Source: Siphonodentalium dalli (taxonomy: Eukaryota > Mollusca > Scaphopoda > Gadilida > Siphonodentaliidae). Taken from it: a DNA stretch of 64,000 bases. The translations under genes were made by a program, and so were the position numbers. Positions within the stretch are counted from its first letter, which is position 1; the number at the start of each line of letters is the position of its first letter. The notes below the pieces were generated by a model. That model was not told the DNA's origin, ran no database searches, and saw nothing but the letters and a program-made list of their open reading frames with translations. The stretch covers positions 196,633,948 through 196,697,947 of the forward strand of contig CP136064.1 in assembly GCA_032622095.1 (NCBI GenBank), in the 5' to 3' direction. Positions 1-9,180 of the stretch are shown here, one piece after another.

Positions 1-1130
1 TGCGAGCATTTACGATATTCCCTGCGGAAGTCAGATTTAGTCCTTTTGTAAGTAATGTGCAGTGCGTTGCTGGGGTCAGCTGGCCGACCATGTTGAATCC
101 AATTATTTCTGGCATCGGTCATCTCCCGGTGCAACGCACTGAGCATATCATTCCAGAAGGGCTTCGGGTGTCTTTTGAAGGATTTTGTAGGGATAATTTC
201 TCTAGCTGCTCTATTTATAGCAGTAACAATGGAATTGTATAAATCATCTATTTTCGACGGGAATGCGTTATATGTATTCAACGGAAGCAGGTACGATTCT
301 AAGCGAGTTACATAATTAGATATCATGTTTGGGTTATTTTGAATTTTTTTCCAGTTGTACCTCAAATGAGTGTTTTGAACATTATTTGAGTTCTGGTGAC
401 TAAATTGTATGTCGGCATCGACAAGAAGAGGGCGATGGTTGGATACATTATATACATCCTCGTCGAAAACATGGGTGTGTATTATATTGCGTTTATCATT
501 GCAAGACATAATAATATGATCAATCGTGGAATTGTGACCTGTTGTCGCTACAAATGTCGGAATATGCGCATGTGATGGACATTCGTTGACAGAGAATAAT
601 GTCTTTCTCCCTTGGAAATTTTTGAATGCATTTGATCTTGAGTCATGTCTAGAAAGGTCCGCATTGAAGTCTCCCATGAAGATAACTTTTCCAAGACAAA
701 AGTACTTATCATAAAGATCGGATAGTTTGTCAAGATATTCTTTGTAGTACTGGACAGAGTTGTTAGTTGTAGGGAGATAAACTTGAAAGACATAGATGAA
801 GTTGGAACTGGATATTTTCAGTTGTATACCGACTATGCGGTCGTCATCGATGACAAGCCTTTTTATGCGACCAGAAAACTTTGATTTGTTCCAAATAAGG
901 CCCACGCCTCCCCTAGGCCGACCTCGCTGAAAGGGTAAGCGCATCGCATAATCACTTACAGCGTGGGATTCGAATTCGGAATTAATATTATCTATTAGGA
1001 ACAAGTCCTTTTCTCCGAGCCAATGTTCAGAAACACCACATATATCGATATTATGCCGATCTAGCAACAAGTGCAAGTCAGCTGCCGACGACAACGCGCC
1101 TGTCATAGTCCACGTGAGAAGCGATAACAT
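1..1130 (-). CDS. LINE ORF2, APE endonuclease domain (3' end beyond window)
   Basis: The minus-strand frame starts at ATG 1130-1128 and stays open to base 3, giving at least 376 residues with no stop. It is the N-terminal endonuclease of a LINE ORF2 protein, which nicks target DNA to prime reverse transcription. Visible motifs in order are a Trp-Leu-rich N-terminus with GVSEHW, then GDFNADLSRHD, TGHNSTIDHII and SNHRPLLVDAD, the metal-binding and catalytic blocks of APE-like LINE endonucleases. After about residue 290 it becomes the basic linker that precedes the reverse transcriptase. The frame is open up to 1196, but no earlier ATG occurs in it, so 1130 is the best start. It follows the upstream ORF (stop at 1187) by 56 bases. 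Confidence 0.85.
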   Translation of the reverse strand, partial: MLSLLTWTMTGALSSAADLHLLLDRHNIDICGVSEHWLGEKDLFLIDNINSEFESHAVSDYAMRLPFQRGRPRGGVGLIWNKSKFSGRIKRLVIDDDRIVGIQLKISSSNFIYVFQVYLPTTNNSVQYYKEYLDKLSDLYDKYFCLGKVIFMGDFNADLSRHDSRSNAFKNFQGRKTLFSVNECPSHAHIPTFVATTGHNSTIDHIIMSCNDKRNIIHTHVFDEDVYNVSNHRPLLVDADIQFSHQNSNNVQNTHLRYNWKKIQNNPNMISNYVTRLESYLLPLNTYNAFPSKIDDLYNSIVTAINRAAREIIPTKSFKRHPKPFWNDMLSALHREMTDARNNWIQHGRPADPSNALHITYKRTKSDFRREYRKCS

Positions 1131-1186
1131 ATCTGAATGTGTGTGACAATTAATTAGTTGGTGATAATTGTGCAAAGCCGCTATGA

Positions 1187-1903
1187 TTAGAAGCAATCAT
1201 TACTTTGTTCCGCATAACGGGGACTTAGCCCCCATGGTCGGCAAGTAACACCTTTCGGCCAGAAACCAGGCGCTTCCACTGTGGATTCGTTTTCTGTCGA
1301 AATGTTTATTCTGAGTGTAGAGAATCCGTTTATGGTGTTAATAATTCGAATTAATGAAAATTTGACATCTCTGTTCCTTAAGAAGCTTGCCACCTTTCTC
1401 ATGTCGACATTGTCAAAAACTCCTATGAAATAGCGTGTAGTTGTCAAGGGAGTTTCATTCCTGTTATAGAAGAACCTTTTCCTGTCGCGCAGAGGATCAT
1501 AAGTTTTGTCTTCATGAGGGTCAGTTGAACGTTCACTTTGGTTGTCGGAACTTACATTTCTAGAATGAGAGTTTTTATCCTCTCTCACAGTATTTGGTGG
1601 TGTGTTATTGCCTCTGGCTGACTCAGCAGGCGAGCCATGGATGCTGTTTGGGCGAGAAGAGTTGTGATCGCGGCTATCGTTGTGAACGCTGGGGGTATAT
1701 TTAGTTGGAGGCTTTGATAAAACACCGGAGGGTCGGAATGTAGATCTGTTGTTGATATCCTTCATCACTGCTTCAAATAATTTTCCGGTGTAAATTTCAA
1801 ATTCTTTCACCATTGAGTCCATGAATTTAGATAGGGTATTGTTGCACATATTTTCGCATTTACTCGCACAATCACATTTCACAGTTGTTTGTTTTGTTTG
1901 CAC
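1187..1903 (-). CDS. LINE ORF1, C-terminal segment after an in-frame stop
   Basis: A 238-codon frame begins just after the TAA that ends the upstream ORF1 segment and lies in the same frame. Its first possible initiator is GTG (1903), not ATG; the ATG overlapping this site is in another frame and closes after eight codons. The N-terminus is Cys-rich (KCDCASKCENMC). The middle is polar and Ser/Asn-rich. The C-terminus ends with a YFIGVF...FSTLRINIS...FWPKGVTCRPW segment, like the C-terminal RNA-binding portion of many CR1-like ORF1 proteins. I infer that this is the C-terminal half of ORF1, separated by one nonsense codon or translated by readthrough. Whether it is made as a separate protein is unknown. 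Confidence 0.65.
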   Translation of the reverse strand: MQTKQTTVKCDCASKCENMCNNTLSKFMDSMVKEFEIYTGKLFEAVMKDINNRSTFRPSGVLSKPPTKYTPSVHNDSRDHNSSRPNSIHGSPAESARGNNTPPNTVREDKNSHSRNVSSDNQSERSTDPHEDKTYDPLRDRKRFFYNRNETPLTTTRYFIGVFDNVDMRKVASFLRNRDVKFSLIRIINTINGFSTLRINISTENESTVEAPGFWPKGVTCRPWGLSPRYAEQSNDCF

Positions 1904-1906
1904 ATT

Positions 1907-2842
1907 TTAAAGTTCCCCTTTAAGTGAGCCTATAGCACCAGTGATTGCCTTATTTTGGTTTATAGACTTCAGCACCGACTCGGACAATTCAACAATATCC
2001 TGCTTTACAGTTTTAAGATCATTTTTAAGTCGAGTGGTACCGTCATATTTCTCATCCTGCAATCGCTCTACTGCCGTTTGCGCTGAAATTGCCGCTGATG
2101 AACATTCGTCAACAGCTGTCCGAAATTGTTGCACATTTTTATCAATGCAGATCAGTTTGTTTTCTAGTGAATCTTGTTTTGCCTTCAACTTTGGTAGTGT
2201 TTCGTTAATAGTATGTTCAGCTGATTGGACACGACCTTTTAAATTTAGAATGTCAGCTTTACTCTGAATAGAGTAATCGATTAGGATCTTTAGACTCCAT
2301 CCATCGTTACTACCAGTAGATTGATCTTTGTTCGTGGCAGTCGACACTGCTGACTGAGATTTTGAACTTTTGGATGAAGTTGAGACGAGATCTTGTAGGC
2401 ATTCGGGATGTTCCTCTAAAAGATAGTATAGCAGGTTGAAGATATCATTGGAAAGTTTTTTTGGTACAGTATCACCGGATGATTTAACTCTGCGTTTGAG
2501 TGTTGCAGTTTGCTCAAATGGAAACGATGACAGTTTTTTACACTCAGTGAAAATAGCCGAACGAATCAGATCCAGTTTGAAGGAATTTTCACGACAACCA
2601 CATTCTAGCAGGGATACAAATTTGTCTTTGGTACAGCTATGCAGACAGTCCATTGCCCACAGAACGTATAGAGGATATTCACTGGAGTTGTATTCTTCAA
2701 TATTGGAAGAGAGAAGTTCGATAACTGACTCCGGATCCATTCCCGGTATCAATTTATGATTTTCAATTGACTCGCTACTTGGCGCTTGTGTTTGAATATC
2801 GAGATCAATTAAGTCACCACTGGTTGTACTGTTATCTCCCAT
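1907..2842 (-). CDS. LINE ORF1, N-terminal coiled-coil segment
   Basis: This is a 311-residue ORF starting MGDNSTTSGD. An acidic N-terminus is followed by a helical segment (about residues 35-170), a Ser/Thr-rich linker (about 170-195), and a long heptad-like coiled coil (about 205-300). The last carries Leu and Ile repeats with many Lys/Glu. LINE ORF1 proteins commonly trimerise through such coiled coils and bind element RNA as chaperones. It precedes the endonuclease ORF on the same strand, which supports the assignment. The frame stops at TAA 1909-1907, then continues open for 239 codons, so the ancestral ORF1 may have been about 550 residues long. No zinc knuckle is seen here. Confidence 0.7.
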   Translation of the reverse strand: MGDNSTTSGDLIDLDIQTQAPSSESIENHKLIPGMDPESVIELLSSNIEEYNSSEYPLYVLWAMDCLHSCTKDKFVSLLECGCRENSFKLDLIRSAIFTECKKLSSFPFEQTATLKRRVKSSGDTVPKKLSNDIFNLLYYLLEEHPECLQDLVSTSSKSSKSQSAVSTATNKDQSTGSNDGWSLKILIDYSIQSKADILNLKGRVQSAEHTINETLPKLKAKQDSLENKLICIDKNVQQFRTAVDECSSAAISAQTAVERLQDEKYDGTTRLKNDLKTVKQDIVELSESVLKSINQNKAITGAIGSLKGEL

Positions 2843-3181
2843 TGTCAGTTATGATTATGATCAGCAGCGTGAGAGAGCGACAACTAAATACTTCGGAGGG
2901 GATTCCCCTGGTGCTCAGCGACAAGTCGTAGTATACTATTGGCACTCATGCGTGAAATTTTCACATGGCTAGAGGTCCTCTACTGTTGTAGTACGTGGTG
3001 AGTACAGTTCATGGGTAGATAGGAGCAGGGTGGAAAACATGGCGACTGTATCAAAATCAATTAAGACATCGAACAATTGGACATAACAAATGTTTTTCTA
3101 TCACCTTTTGAGAGTCTGACGGCGATCATTCCAAATTCCATCACGATATGAAATGCCAAAAACAACACAATAAGGCGCCGC
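2843..3181. other. Probable 5' leader of the first LINE, otherwise featureless
   Basis: Upstream of ORF1 on the minus strand there is about 340 bp with no convincing ORF. It is richer in G+C than much of the window and may be the element's 5' untranslated region. The exact 5' boundary cannot be seen without another copy. Confidence 0.3.
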
Positions 3182-3344
3182 TCATCTTGTAACTGTAACA
3201 CTATTCAATTTGAGAATAACACGATAATTTGCGGAGCATAAAACAATCAGACTTTTGTTTACACCGGAAGTAGAACACCAAGGAGGAACAGCAGACAGAC
3301 AAAGCAATAATGAACTGTCCCGCTCGACTCCTGCCAAATGCCTG

Positions 3345-3870
3345 AGTTTGGAGTTTGGGTTTGGGAAGATCCCCCCGGGAAGATTTGAAAGGTCTGTAAG
3401 CCCTCTCCTACAACCCACGGTTGAGTGATATAGTGCCGCTGAAGAGCGTTTGTTGAGTTTGGTTGTGAGTGTTTCCTAGTCATTTGATGCTTGCTTGTGG
3501 AGTATGGGTTACATGCCACCCTGGCAGGAAGCAAAGCCCCCCCCCATTCCAAAAGCGGACCAGCGAGAAGACTTACCTTGATTGTAGTACGAGTTCTGTT
3601 AGTTTAACTTAGTTGATATCTTTTTATTTAGTGGTTTGTTGTAAACTAGTGTCCAAGTTGGTGCATGCTTGAACTCCGTTGCCTTAGTCTGTTATATTCA
3701 GGGCTTATACTACGGGCTCAACTCCAGGAAGGGTGTGCAATGCCGGCCGGTTGACTTAAGGTCGGTCGGGGCTCCCCAACTCTCGGTGGTGCAATGCCCG
3801 CCTTACACTCCTGTGTGAGTCTCAGAGCCCGTTGACCTGGTTGTGTTGTAGCACAGATGAGGACGCAGCT
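3345..3870 (-). repeat. Repeat A, left copy
   Basis: About 500 bp matches 7068-7590 in direct orientation with few mismatches. The match runs from a GAGTTTGGAGTTTGGGTTTG end to a CAGATGAGGACG end. Both copies, read on the minus strand, encode related peptides (ARVACNPYSTSKHQM and so on), here followed by different sequence. It lies just beyond the 3' end of the Jockey-like element. It may be the 5' end of a second truncated copy inserted in tandem. Confidence 0.7.
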
Positions 3871-4686
3871 GAGACCAGACTGTTGGTGATATGTCTCTGA
3901 GGATTGGGTATCGACTGTTGTTGCTAGTATTGTGTCTTCGTGTATGTACGGGCGTGGTTGAGAACATGTGTTTAAGTTTGTATATGTGGTAGTAAGTCAG
4001 TTGAGGGAGATTATATTGATAGCTTATACTGCGACCACACAGGCAAACAACTAACAACGCGTAAAGGCAGGCTCGGAATATTCTTGTGCCAGCCTGTACA
4101 CATTGTATTTGGTGTGCGGGGTAATACTATGTAGTATATGTTAAAGAGTTAGCAGGTTAGTCATTTTGAAACAGATAATTGCTCAATGGCTTATAATACG
4201 GCCACCAAAAGGGTATCTATGCCGCCCGAGGACATTCATCAGCGCCCAAGGAGCCATCTAGGGCCGGAGCCCGCTACCCTACGTTTTAATATTATGTTAG
4301 TCTTGTTAGACGGTCGATATTGCGGATGTTGCATACATGGGTTAGTACATACCCGATAGGTTGTTTAAGCTGAGTATTACCAGTGGGTTTTATTTAGGGC
4401 TTGCTTTACTGCAGAGAGGGCGTGGCCAATTCACTGTGATATCCTGTCGATGAGCAGTACGTCTCATCGAGCCCTGTTGAAACATAATTCATAATTACAT
4501 GTCTTCCTGGTGGGGCTGACTCGATAATGTGATGTCTACTTGTATACTTACTTTCCTTTTGATTGAACTGTGTTAGTAACTTGATCGACCTAGCGTTTTA
4601 TGATTTTTATGAGATAAGTCTATTTTTTATGTTGATTGGGAAGTGTTCATTGGATTGGGGGATTGATGGCATGACCATTGAGGGGT
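3871..4686 (-). other. Probable 3' untranslated region of the Jockey-like element
   Basis: About 800 bp separates the reverse transcriptase stop (4687) from repeat A. No ORF with protein-like composition is visible. Its place directly downstream of the RT frame suggests 3' UTR, but no clear poly(A) or short tandem tail is seen at its end. Confidence 0.35.
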
Positions 4687-6300
4687 TTATTCCGGTGAAC
4701 CAGAACCAACTTCGCCTCGCCGGCCAGCTGCTTTTGTTTTGTCTTTGGTGAGTAAAGTTTTCCTAAGTTCTAGTTCGTCGACTAAAGTACTGCCTTGTAG
4801 TCTTATAAGACTGTTTGCGGCTAGTACTTGTAATCTGACGCGGATAGTAGGTATATCGGCTGTATCATGTAACGTTCTGATGGGGGTACGTATGTTTTCC
4901 TGAAGGGCCATTCTTAATGTTTTATTCTGTATAATTTGGAGTTTGTTAAGTGTGGATTTAGGAAGATCGGCTGTTATTATGGTCCCATATTCCATAATTG
5001 GTCGTATAAATTGCTTATAAAGTTTAATCAGGGTTTCTGGATTGAGTCCCCATGAGGTGCCCCTGAGCATCCTTAATAGCCCAATTCTTTGGGAGGCCCT
5101 GGTCGAGATGTTTTTAATATGGGGGTGAAAAGATAATCTGCTGTCGAGGGTTATGCCTAATAGAGTTGCTTCCTGGGTTTGTTCGAAAGTTTCCCCAAAG
5201 ATGGATAAATTTAGTTTGCCTTTAGTATGTTTTCTACTAAATACAATTAACTGAGTTTTTTTGGCGTTGAGTTTGATGCGCCATTTAGAACACCATATTT
5301 CCAGGTCATTATGTTGTTTTTGTAATCTTAATTCCAACGTTTTGGGGTTCCCCCCGGTGGTCCAAAGGCCCAGATCGTCGGCAAATTGTGATATTTGTAT
5401 GTTATGAAGTGGATTGTGGGGGATGTCATTGACGTATATAAGGAAAAGTAGCGGGCTTAGGACCGACCCTTGAGGAGTACCTGCTTTGAGGTCAACATTG
5501 TCTGAGATTTCGTCACCCACCCTAACTTTGATAGATCTGTGCATGAGAAATGATGATATGAGTCGTAACATTTTGGTGGGTATGTCGGTTGTTGTTTTTA
5601 GTTTGTAGCGAAGGCCATGGTGCCACACGGAGTCAAAGGCCTTCTCTACATCCAAGAAAATGGCGGCCCCCTCCCAATCACGACCCAATGCTGTGCGCAT
5701 ATCTTCAACTATTCTGTAGATGTGTTCGGTTCCATCTTTGCCTTTACGATATGCACGTTGAAATTTATTTTAAAAGTTTTTATTCTCTAAGTAGGATAAT
5801 AATCTAGTGCTGATGATTCTTTCAAAAAGTTTACCCATACACTGAAGTAGGCTGATTGGTCTAAAGTTGGTAGCTATTTTATGGTCTTTGCCCGGTTTTG
5901 GAATCATCACCCCAATAGCGGATTTCCAGGATTTAGGGAAGTATCCGTGCTGTAGACATTTGTTATATATTAGTTCTAATCTATCGAACAGTGATTTGGG
6001 GCCTTGTTTGATTATGCCGAAGGTTAATTCGTCGTCCCCGGGGGCTTTGTTTGGTTTCGCACGCTTGAGGCAGTCTTGAATTTCTAGGGAGGAGATGGGA
6101 GTTGCCAGTATATGCTTGTCATCTGCCTCTGGTATGGGGTATTTTAAGGAACCGTAAGTTTGTTTATATTGTCTTACATGTTCAATTACTTTTTTCCTGA
6201 ATTTCCCGTCAAATTGGTCCCCCTGGTGGGTTTTGTGGATGTTTTGTAATGACGTCGCAAAAATTTTGGCTTTGTCTTTGTTGTTTGTCATTGTTATTGG
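4687..6300 (-). pseudogene. Reverse transcriptase half of Jockey-like ORF2, one nonsense codon
   Basis: One frame runs from about 6300 to the stop at 4687, interrupted only by TAA at 5772-5770 (ENKNF-stop-NKFQRAYRK). Conserved RT blocks are visible in order: ANFRPISLLQCMGKLFERII (5' side), AAIFLDVEKAFDSVWHHGL with the first catalytic Asp, AGTPQGSVLSPLLFLIYVND, ISQFADDLGLW with the catalytic Asp pair, and LLGITLDSRLSFHPHI. The thumb region follows to a basic C-terminus. The enzyme would copy element RNA into DNA at a nicked target. Because a single nonsense mutation splits an otherwise intact RT, decay is recent or modest. No RNase H follows. Confidence 0.85.
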
Positions 6301-7067
6301 AGGTGGCTTGGCTAGTTAGAATTTTGAATGTTTTCCAGAATTTCCCATCTAGTTGTCTTTCCCCAAGTTCGGTGGTAACCCTTTCCCAAGATTCCCTTTT
6401 TTCCCGTTTAACTGCTTTATTTACTTGTCTGGTTAGGTTATTATACATGGTTCTGTACTCTGAGTCTTTGGGATGCTTTTGCATTAATCTGCATGTTTTG
6501 CGTTTAAGGTGAATTAAATCTAATGTTTCCCTTGATACCCTCCAAGTATTTTGCTTAATTTTCTTTTTTGGGCATGCTATGTCAATGGCATCCTTAATAA
6601 TATCAGATATTGTTTTGGCTGCCATCTCAATGTCATTTGGAGATTTAATTTCTGTCTTGTCGATGTTTGCGTTGATTAAGTCCCTAAATTTGTCCCAATT
6701 TGCATTTCTGAGGTTTCTTTTGAGAATAACTTTATTGTGTTGTGGTTTAGCATTTGTTATATAGAGTTCGACTGGGTAGTGGTCACTCCCTATATCAAAT
6801 CCTATTTTGCATTTGTGTATGGTTTTTGCAATTGATGGCGTGGCAAAAGCATAATCTAATATATCCCAGGATCTGGTCGCTATGTTATGGTGGGTCGCGA
6901 TGCCTTTGTTATTGAGTAACACTAGTTCTCGGTCTTCGGTTATGGTGAAAAGGGCGTCCCCGTATGGATTGGTTTTGCTGCATTTATACACAATGTGTTT
7001 GGCGTTAAGGTCTCCCAAAAAGATACAATTTTTGAATTTATCGGTGAAAAATTTGAATGCCAAATAG
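6209..7067 (-). pseudogene. Endonuclease half of Jockey-like ORF2, N-terminus lost
   Basis: From 7067 downward the minus strand encodes FLGDLNAKH, then GDALFTITEDRELVLL, SWDILDYAFA and IGSDHYPVEL, the C-terminal APE endonuclease blocks. A Lys/Arg-rich linker (HLKRKTCRLMQKHPKD...VNKAVKREKRESW) follows. The N-terminal part of the nuclease is missing. Instead the frame is open into repeat A up to 7381, giving a chimeric 390-codon reading frame. Near 6300 a one-base shift separates it from the RT frame; the two frames overlap to 6209. The chimera is unlikely to make an active enzyme. Confidence 0.8.
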
Positions 7068-7590
7068 AGAGTTTGGAGTTTGGGTTTGGGAAGATCCCCC
7101 CGGAAGATTTGAAAGGGCTGTAAGCCCTCTCCTACAACCCACGGTTGAGTGATATAGTGCCGCTGAAGAGCGTTTGTTGAGTTTGGTTGTGAGTGTTTTC
7201 TAGCCATTTGATGCTTGCTTGTGGAGTATGGGTTACATGCCACCCTAGCAGGAAGCAAAGCCCCCCTCCCCATTCCAAGAGCGGACCAGCGAGAAGACTT
7301 ACCTTGATTGTAATACGAGTTATGTTTATTTAACTTAGTTGATATCTTTTTATTAGTGGTTTGTTGTGAACTAGTGTCCATGTTAGTGCATGCATGAACT
7401 CCATTGCCTTAGTCTGTTGTATTCCGGGCTTATACTACGGGCTCAACTCTAGGAAGGGTGTGCAATGCCAGCCGGTTGACTTAAGGTCGGTCGGGGCTCC
7501 CCAACTCTCGATGGTGCAATGCCCGCCTTACACTCCTGTGCGAGTCTCAGAACCCGTTGACCTGATTGTGTTATGATGCCCAGATGAGGA
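7068..7590 (-). repeat. Repeat A, right copy
   Basis: Direct copy of 3345-3870, about 500 bp, at the 5' side of the Jockey-like element. The two copies bracket the element like long direct repeats. The inner junction at about 7068 falls inside the endonuclease domain, so this looks like a deletion or recombination join and not a true LTR. Confidence 0.7.
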
Positions 7591-7754
7591 CGAAAAGATA
7601 AAAAAAAAAATTTTAATTGGGTTGGTTTGGGGTAGCTAGCCCCGGGATTGTCGAAAGGGCCGAAGGGCCCTCTCCTTAATCCCTCATGATTTTGATTTTA
7701 TTAGAATAAGACGGGGGGAAAAATGAAAAAAATATAGCAATTTGGTGATATTTC

Positions 7755-8192
7755 CTATTTTTTCTTCTTTCTCTTCTTTTTTGAATTAGGCTTCTCTGTT
7801 GAAGATTGTGGTGATGGAGGAGGAGGACGAAGTGTCCGCCCCAAGAGGATTTCAATTTCTTCAGTTTGTTTCCTTTGTTCTTCGATTTGTCTCTCTTGTT
7901 CTTCGATTTGTCTCTCTTGTTGTTCCTGAGTTTTCTTTTGCATTTCTCTCATAATTTCCATCTGCTCCAACAACTCTATGTTGTTGTTGTTGGTGCTGGT
8001 GGAGCTGGGGGGACACCGGGATGTTTTGGTAATCCGGTGTCCGAGGTGTAAAGCTGTCCAGTTCCACGTCGAAGCTGGCGGCAGGAACATCTGGGGTGGA
8101 ATCCACGTCCCTGTCTCCGCGTGCCTCGACGACGACAGCAGGGACCTCCGGCAGATCCACGGAATCCCTGCTAGTTGGTGCTATGTCGTCAG
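7755..8192 (-). pseudogene. Left arm of inverted ORF pair, frameshifted
   Basis: The minus strand encodes DLPEVPAVVVEARGDRDVD then FDVELDSFTPRTPDYQNIPV, matching the right-arm ORF. A run of six C (five in the right arm) near 8006 shifts the frame. The second frame then gives a Gln/Glu-rich coiled coil (QERQIEEQERQIEEQRKQ), a Pro-rich linker and the C-terminus STEKPNSKKKRKKKK, stop at 7755. The Lys-rich tail is nearly identical to that of the right arm, while the coiled-coil part differs. It lies upstream of the Jockey-like element on the same strand, so an ORF1 remnant is possible. No family is recognised. Confidence 0.55.
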
Positions 8193-8740
8193 TAGATCGG
8201 CCAGTCGCCCCTCCCCGTGTGGTTCAGCCGTCTAGAGTCAAAGCCGGCGGATCGAAGTTGTCTGAGAGACGCCCAGACGACTCGACCTGCACGGAGACTG
8301 ACGACATAGTACCAGCTAGCAGGGACTCCGTAGATCTGCCGGAGGTCCCTGCTGTCGTCGTCGATGCTTGCGGAGACAGGGACGTGGATACCACCCCAGA
8401 TGTTCCTGCCGCCAGCTTCGACGTGGAACTGGATAGCTTCACACCTCGGACACCGGATTACCAGCACATCCCGGTGTCCCCCAGCTCTACCACCAGCAAC
8501 AACAACAACAGCACAGACACCATACGCTCTGTGGAAGAGCTTGCCCTCCACTCTATGAAAACGGAACATGAAGAGGCAAATAGGAAAAACGATAACGCCA
8601 TAAAAGAACTTGAACAGCGTTGGAAAGAACAACAACAACAACAAGAAAAAATAGAACTCCCCTTACAACAACAACAGAATTCTCCACCTTCTTCAACTGA
8701 GAAACCAAACTCGAAGAAAAAGCGGAAAAAGAAACGATAA
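8183..8740 (+). CDS. Right arm ORF: coiled-coil protein with Lys/Arg-rich tail
   Basis: An intact plus-strand frame gives 185 residues from ATG 8183 (MSSVDRPVAPP); the frame is open further left but without an earlier ATG I would trust. Residues about 50-95 contain DLPEVPAVVVDACGDRDVD and SFDVELDSFTPRTPDYQHIP. Residues about 110-160 form a charged, Gln-rich coiled coil, and the end is STEKPNSKKKRKKKR, resembling a nuclear localisation or nucleic-acid-binding tail. Tracts of CAA and AAC drive the Gln/Asn runs. It is a mirror of the left arm about a ~105-bp centre. I do not recognise a family; a LINE ORF1 or a small host protein are both possible. Confidence 0.5.
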   Translation: MSSVDRPVAPPRVVQPSRVKAGGSKLSERRPDDSTCTETDDIVPASRDSVDLPEVPAVVVDACGDRDVDTTPDVPAASFDVELDSFTPRTPDYQHIPVSPSSTTSNNNNSTDTIRSVEELALHSMKTEHEEANRKNDNAIKELEQRWKEQQQQQEKIELPLQQQQNSPPSSTEKPNSKKKRKKKR

Positions 8741-8768
8741 AGCATATATGTAATTATTCCAAAGTGGC

Positions 8769-8984
8769 TCAAACAGGCGTTACGCTACTTAGTGCAATGA
8801 GTAACACAAAGGGGCGTCGATCAATGAATAGAGATTAATTACGCGCAGTATGTATAGGGGATAAGTACAAACAGGCGTTACGCTGCTTAGGGCATTAAGT
8901 AACACAAAGGGGCGTCAATAAAATTAAAGAATTAATTATGCGCAGTGTGTATTGGGATCAGTACAAACAGGCGGTGGTTTTGAC
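8769..8984. repeat. Tandem repeat, ~97-bp period
   Basis: The motif AAACAGGCG recurs at 8771, 8869 and 8965. The first two full units share ACACAAAGGGGCGTC and ATTAATTA blocks. Slightly more than two copies are present. Confidence 0.65.
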
Positions 8985-9172
8985 AAAGAGTCTTTTCAAA
9001 TGACCACGCGCAGATCACCACCAGTCGAGCACCAATAGGCGTGTCCCAAATATGCGGCGCACCAATGAGCGTTCGCCAACATATACGATAATGTTTGCAC
9101 CGCCGGTTTTGGACACGCCTATTGGTGCCCGAACGGTGGTCACCTGCGCGTGGTAAGTTGAAAAGACTCTTT
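8985..9172. mobile_element. 188-bp inverted-repeat element (MITE-like)
   Basis: The ends AAAGAGTCTTTTCAA and its reverse complement continue as ~62-bp imperfect inverted repeats, including CACCAATAGGCGTGTCC on both sides. There is no ORF. It directly adjoins the satellite array at 9181. Confidence 0.7.
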
Positions 9173-9180
9173 TTCATAAA

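Larger units (their letters stand above)
1..2842 (-). mobile_element. Non-LTR (LINE) retrotransposon, 5' part, cut by window edge
   Basis: Read on the minus strand, 2842 to 1 gives a coiled-coil ORF1 region, a second ORF1-like segment and an APE-type endonuclease, the usual order of a two-ORF LINE. The reverse transcriptase would lie left of base 1. The endonuclease frame is still open at the edge, so this part is well preserved. The order and the endonuclease motifs are seen; the family (CR1/L2/Jockey group) is inferred and not settled. Confidence 0.85.
4687..7590 (-). mobile_element. Broken Jockey-like LINE
   Basis: Read on the minus strand: repeat A (7590-7068), then abruptly the middle of an APE endonuclease, then a linker, reverse transcriptase and C-terminal region ending at 4687. 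ORF2 has lost its N-terminus at the repeat A junction near 7068. It carries a frameshift near 6300 and an in-frame TAA at 5772-5770. It is therefore dead as an autonomous element. The FADD-type RT and the lack of an RNase H domain fit the Jockey/CR1 group. Confidence 0.8.
7755..8740. repeat. Inverted duplication, two ~200-bp near-identical core arms
   Basis: Core arms 7995-8192 and 8298-8490 are reverse complements with few mismatches, around an unmatched centre 8193-8297. Beyond the cores the arms diverge, but the coding ends (SKKKRKKK) reappear at both outer edges. So the duplicated unit was the whole ORF and the coiled-coil part evolved faster. Confidence 0.75.

Noticed and set aside
3345-7590. 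LTR retrotransposon or Penelope element, from the long direct repeats
   Set aside because: The enclosed protein has APE endonuclease and LINE RT motifs. No integrase, GIY-YIG or RNase H is seen, and one repeat cuts into the endonuclease.
8096-8182. Longer N-terminus of the right-arm ORF starting at 8096
   Set aside because: It would begin with GTG and is read antisense through the left arm of the inverted duplication, so it is likely not coding. ATG 8183 is preferred.
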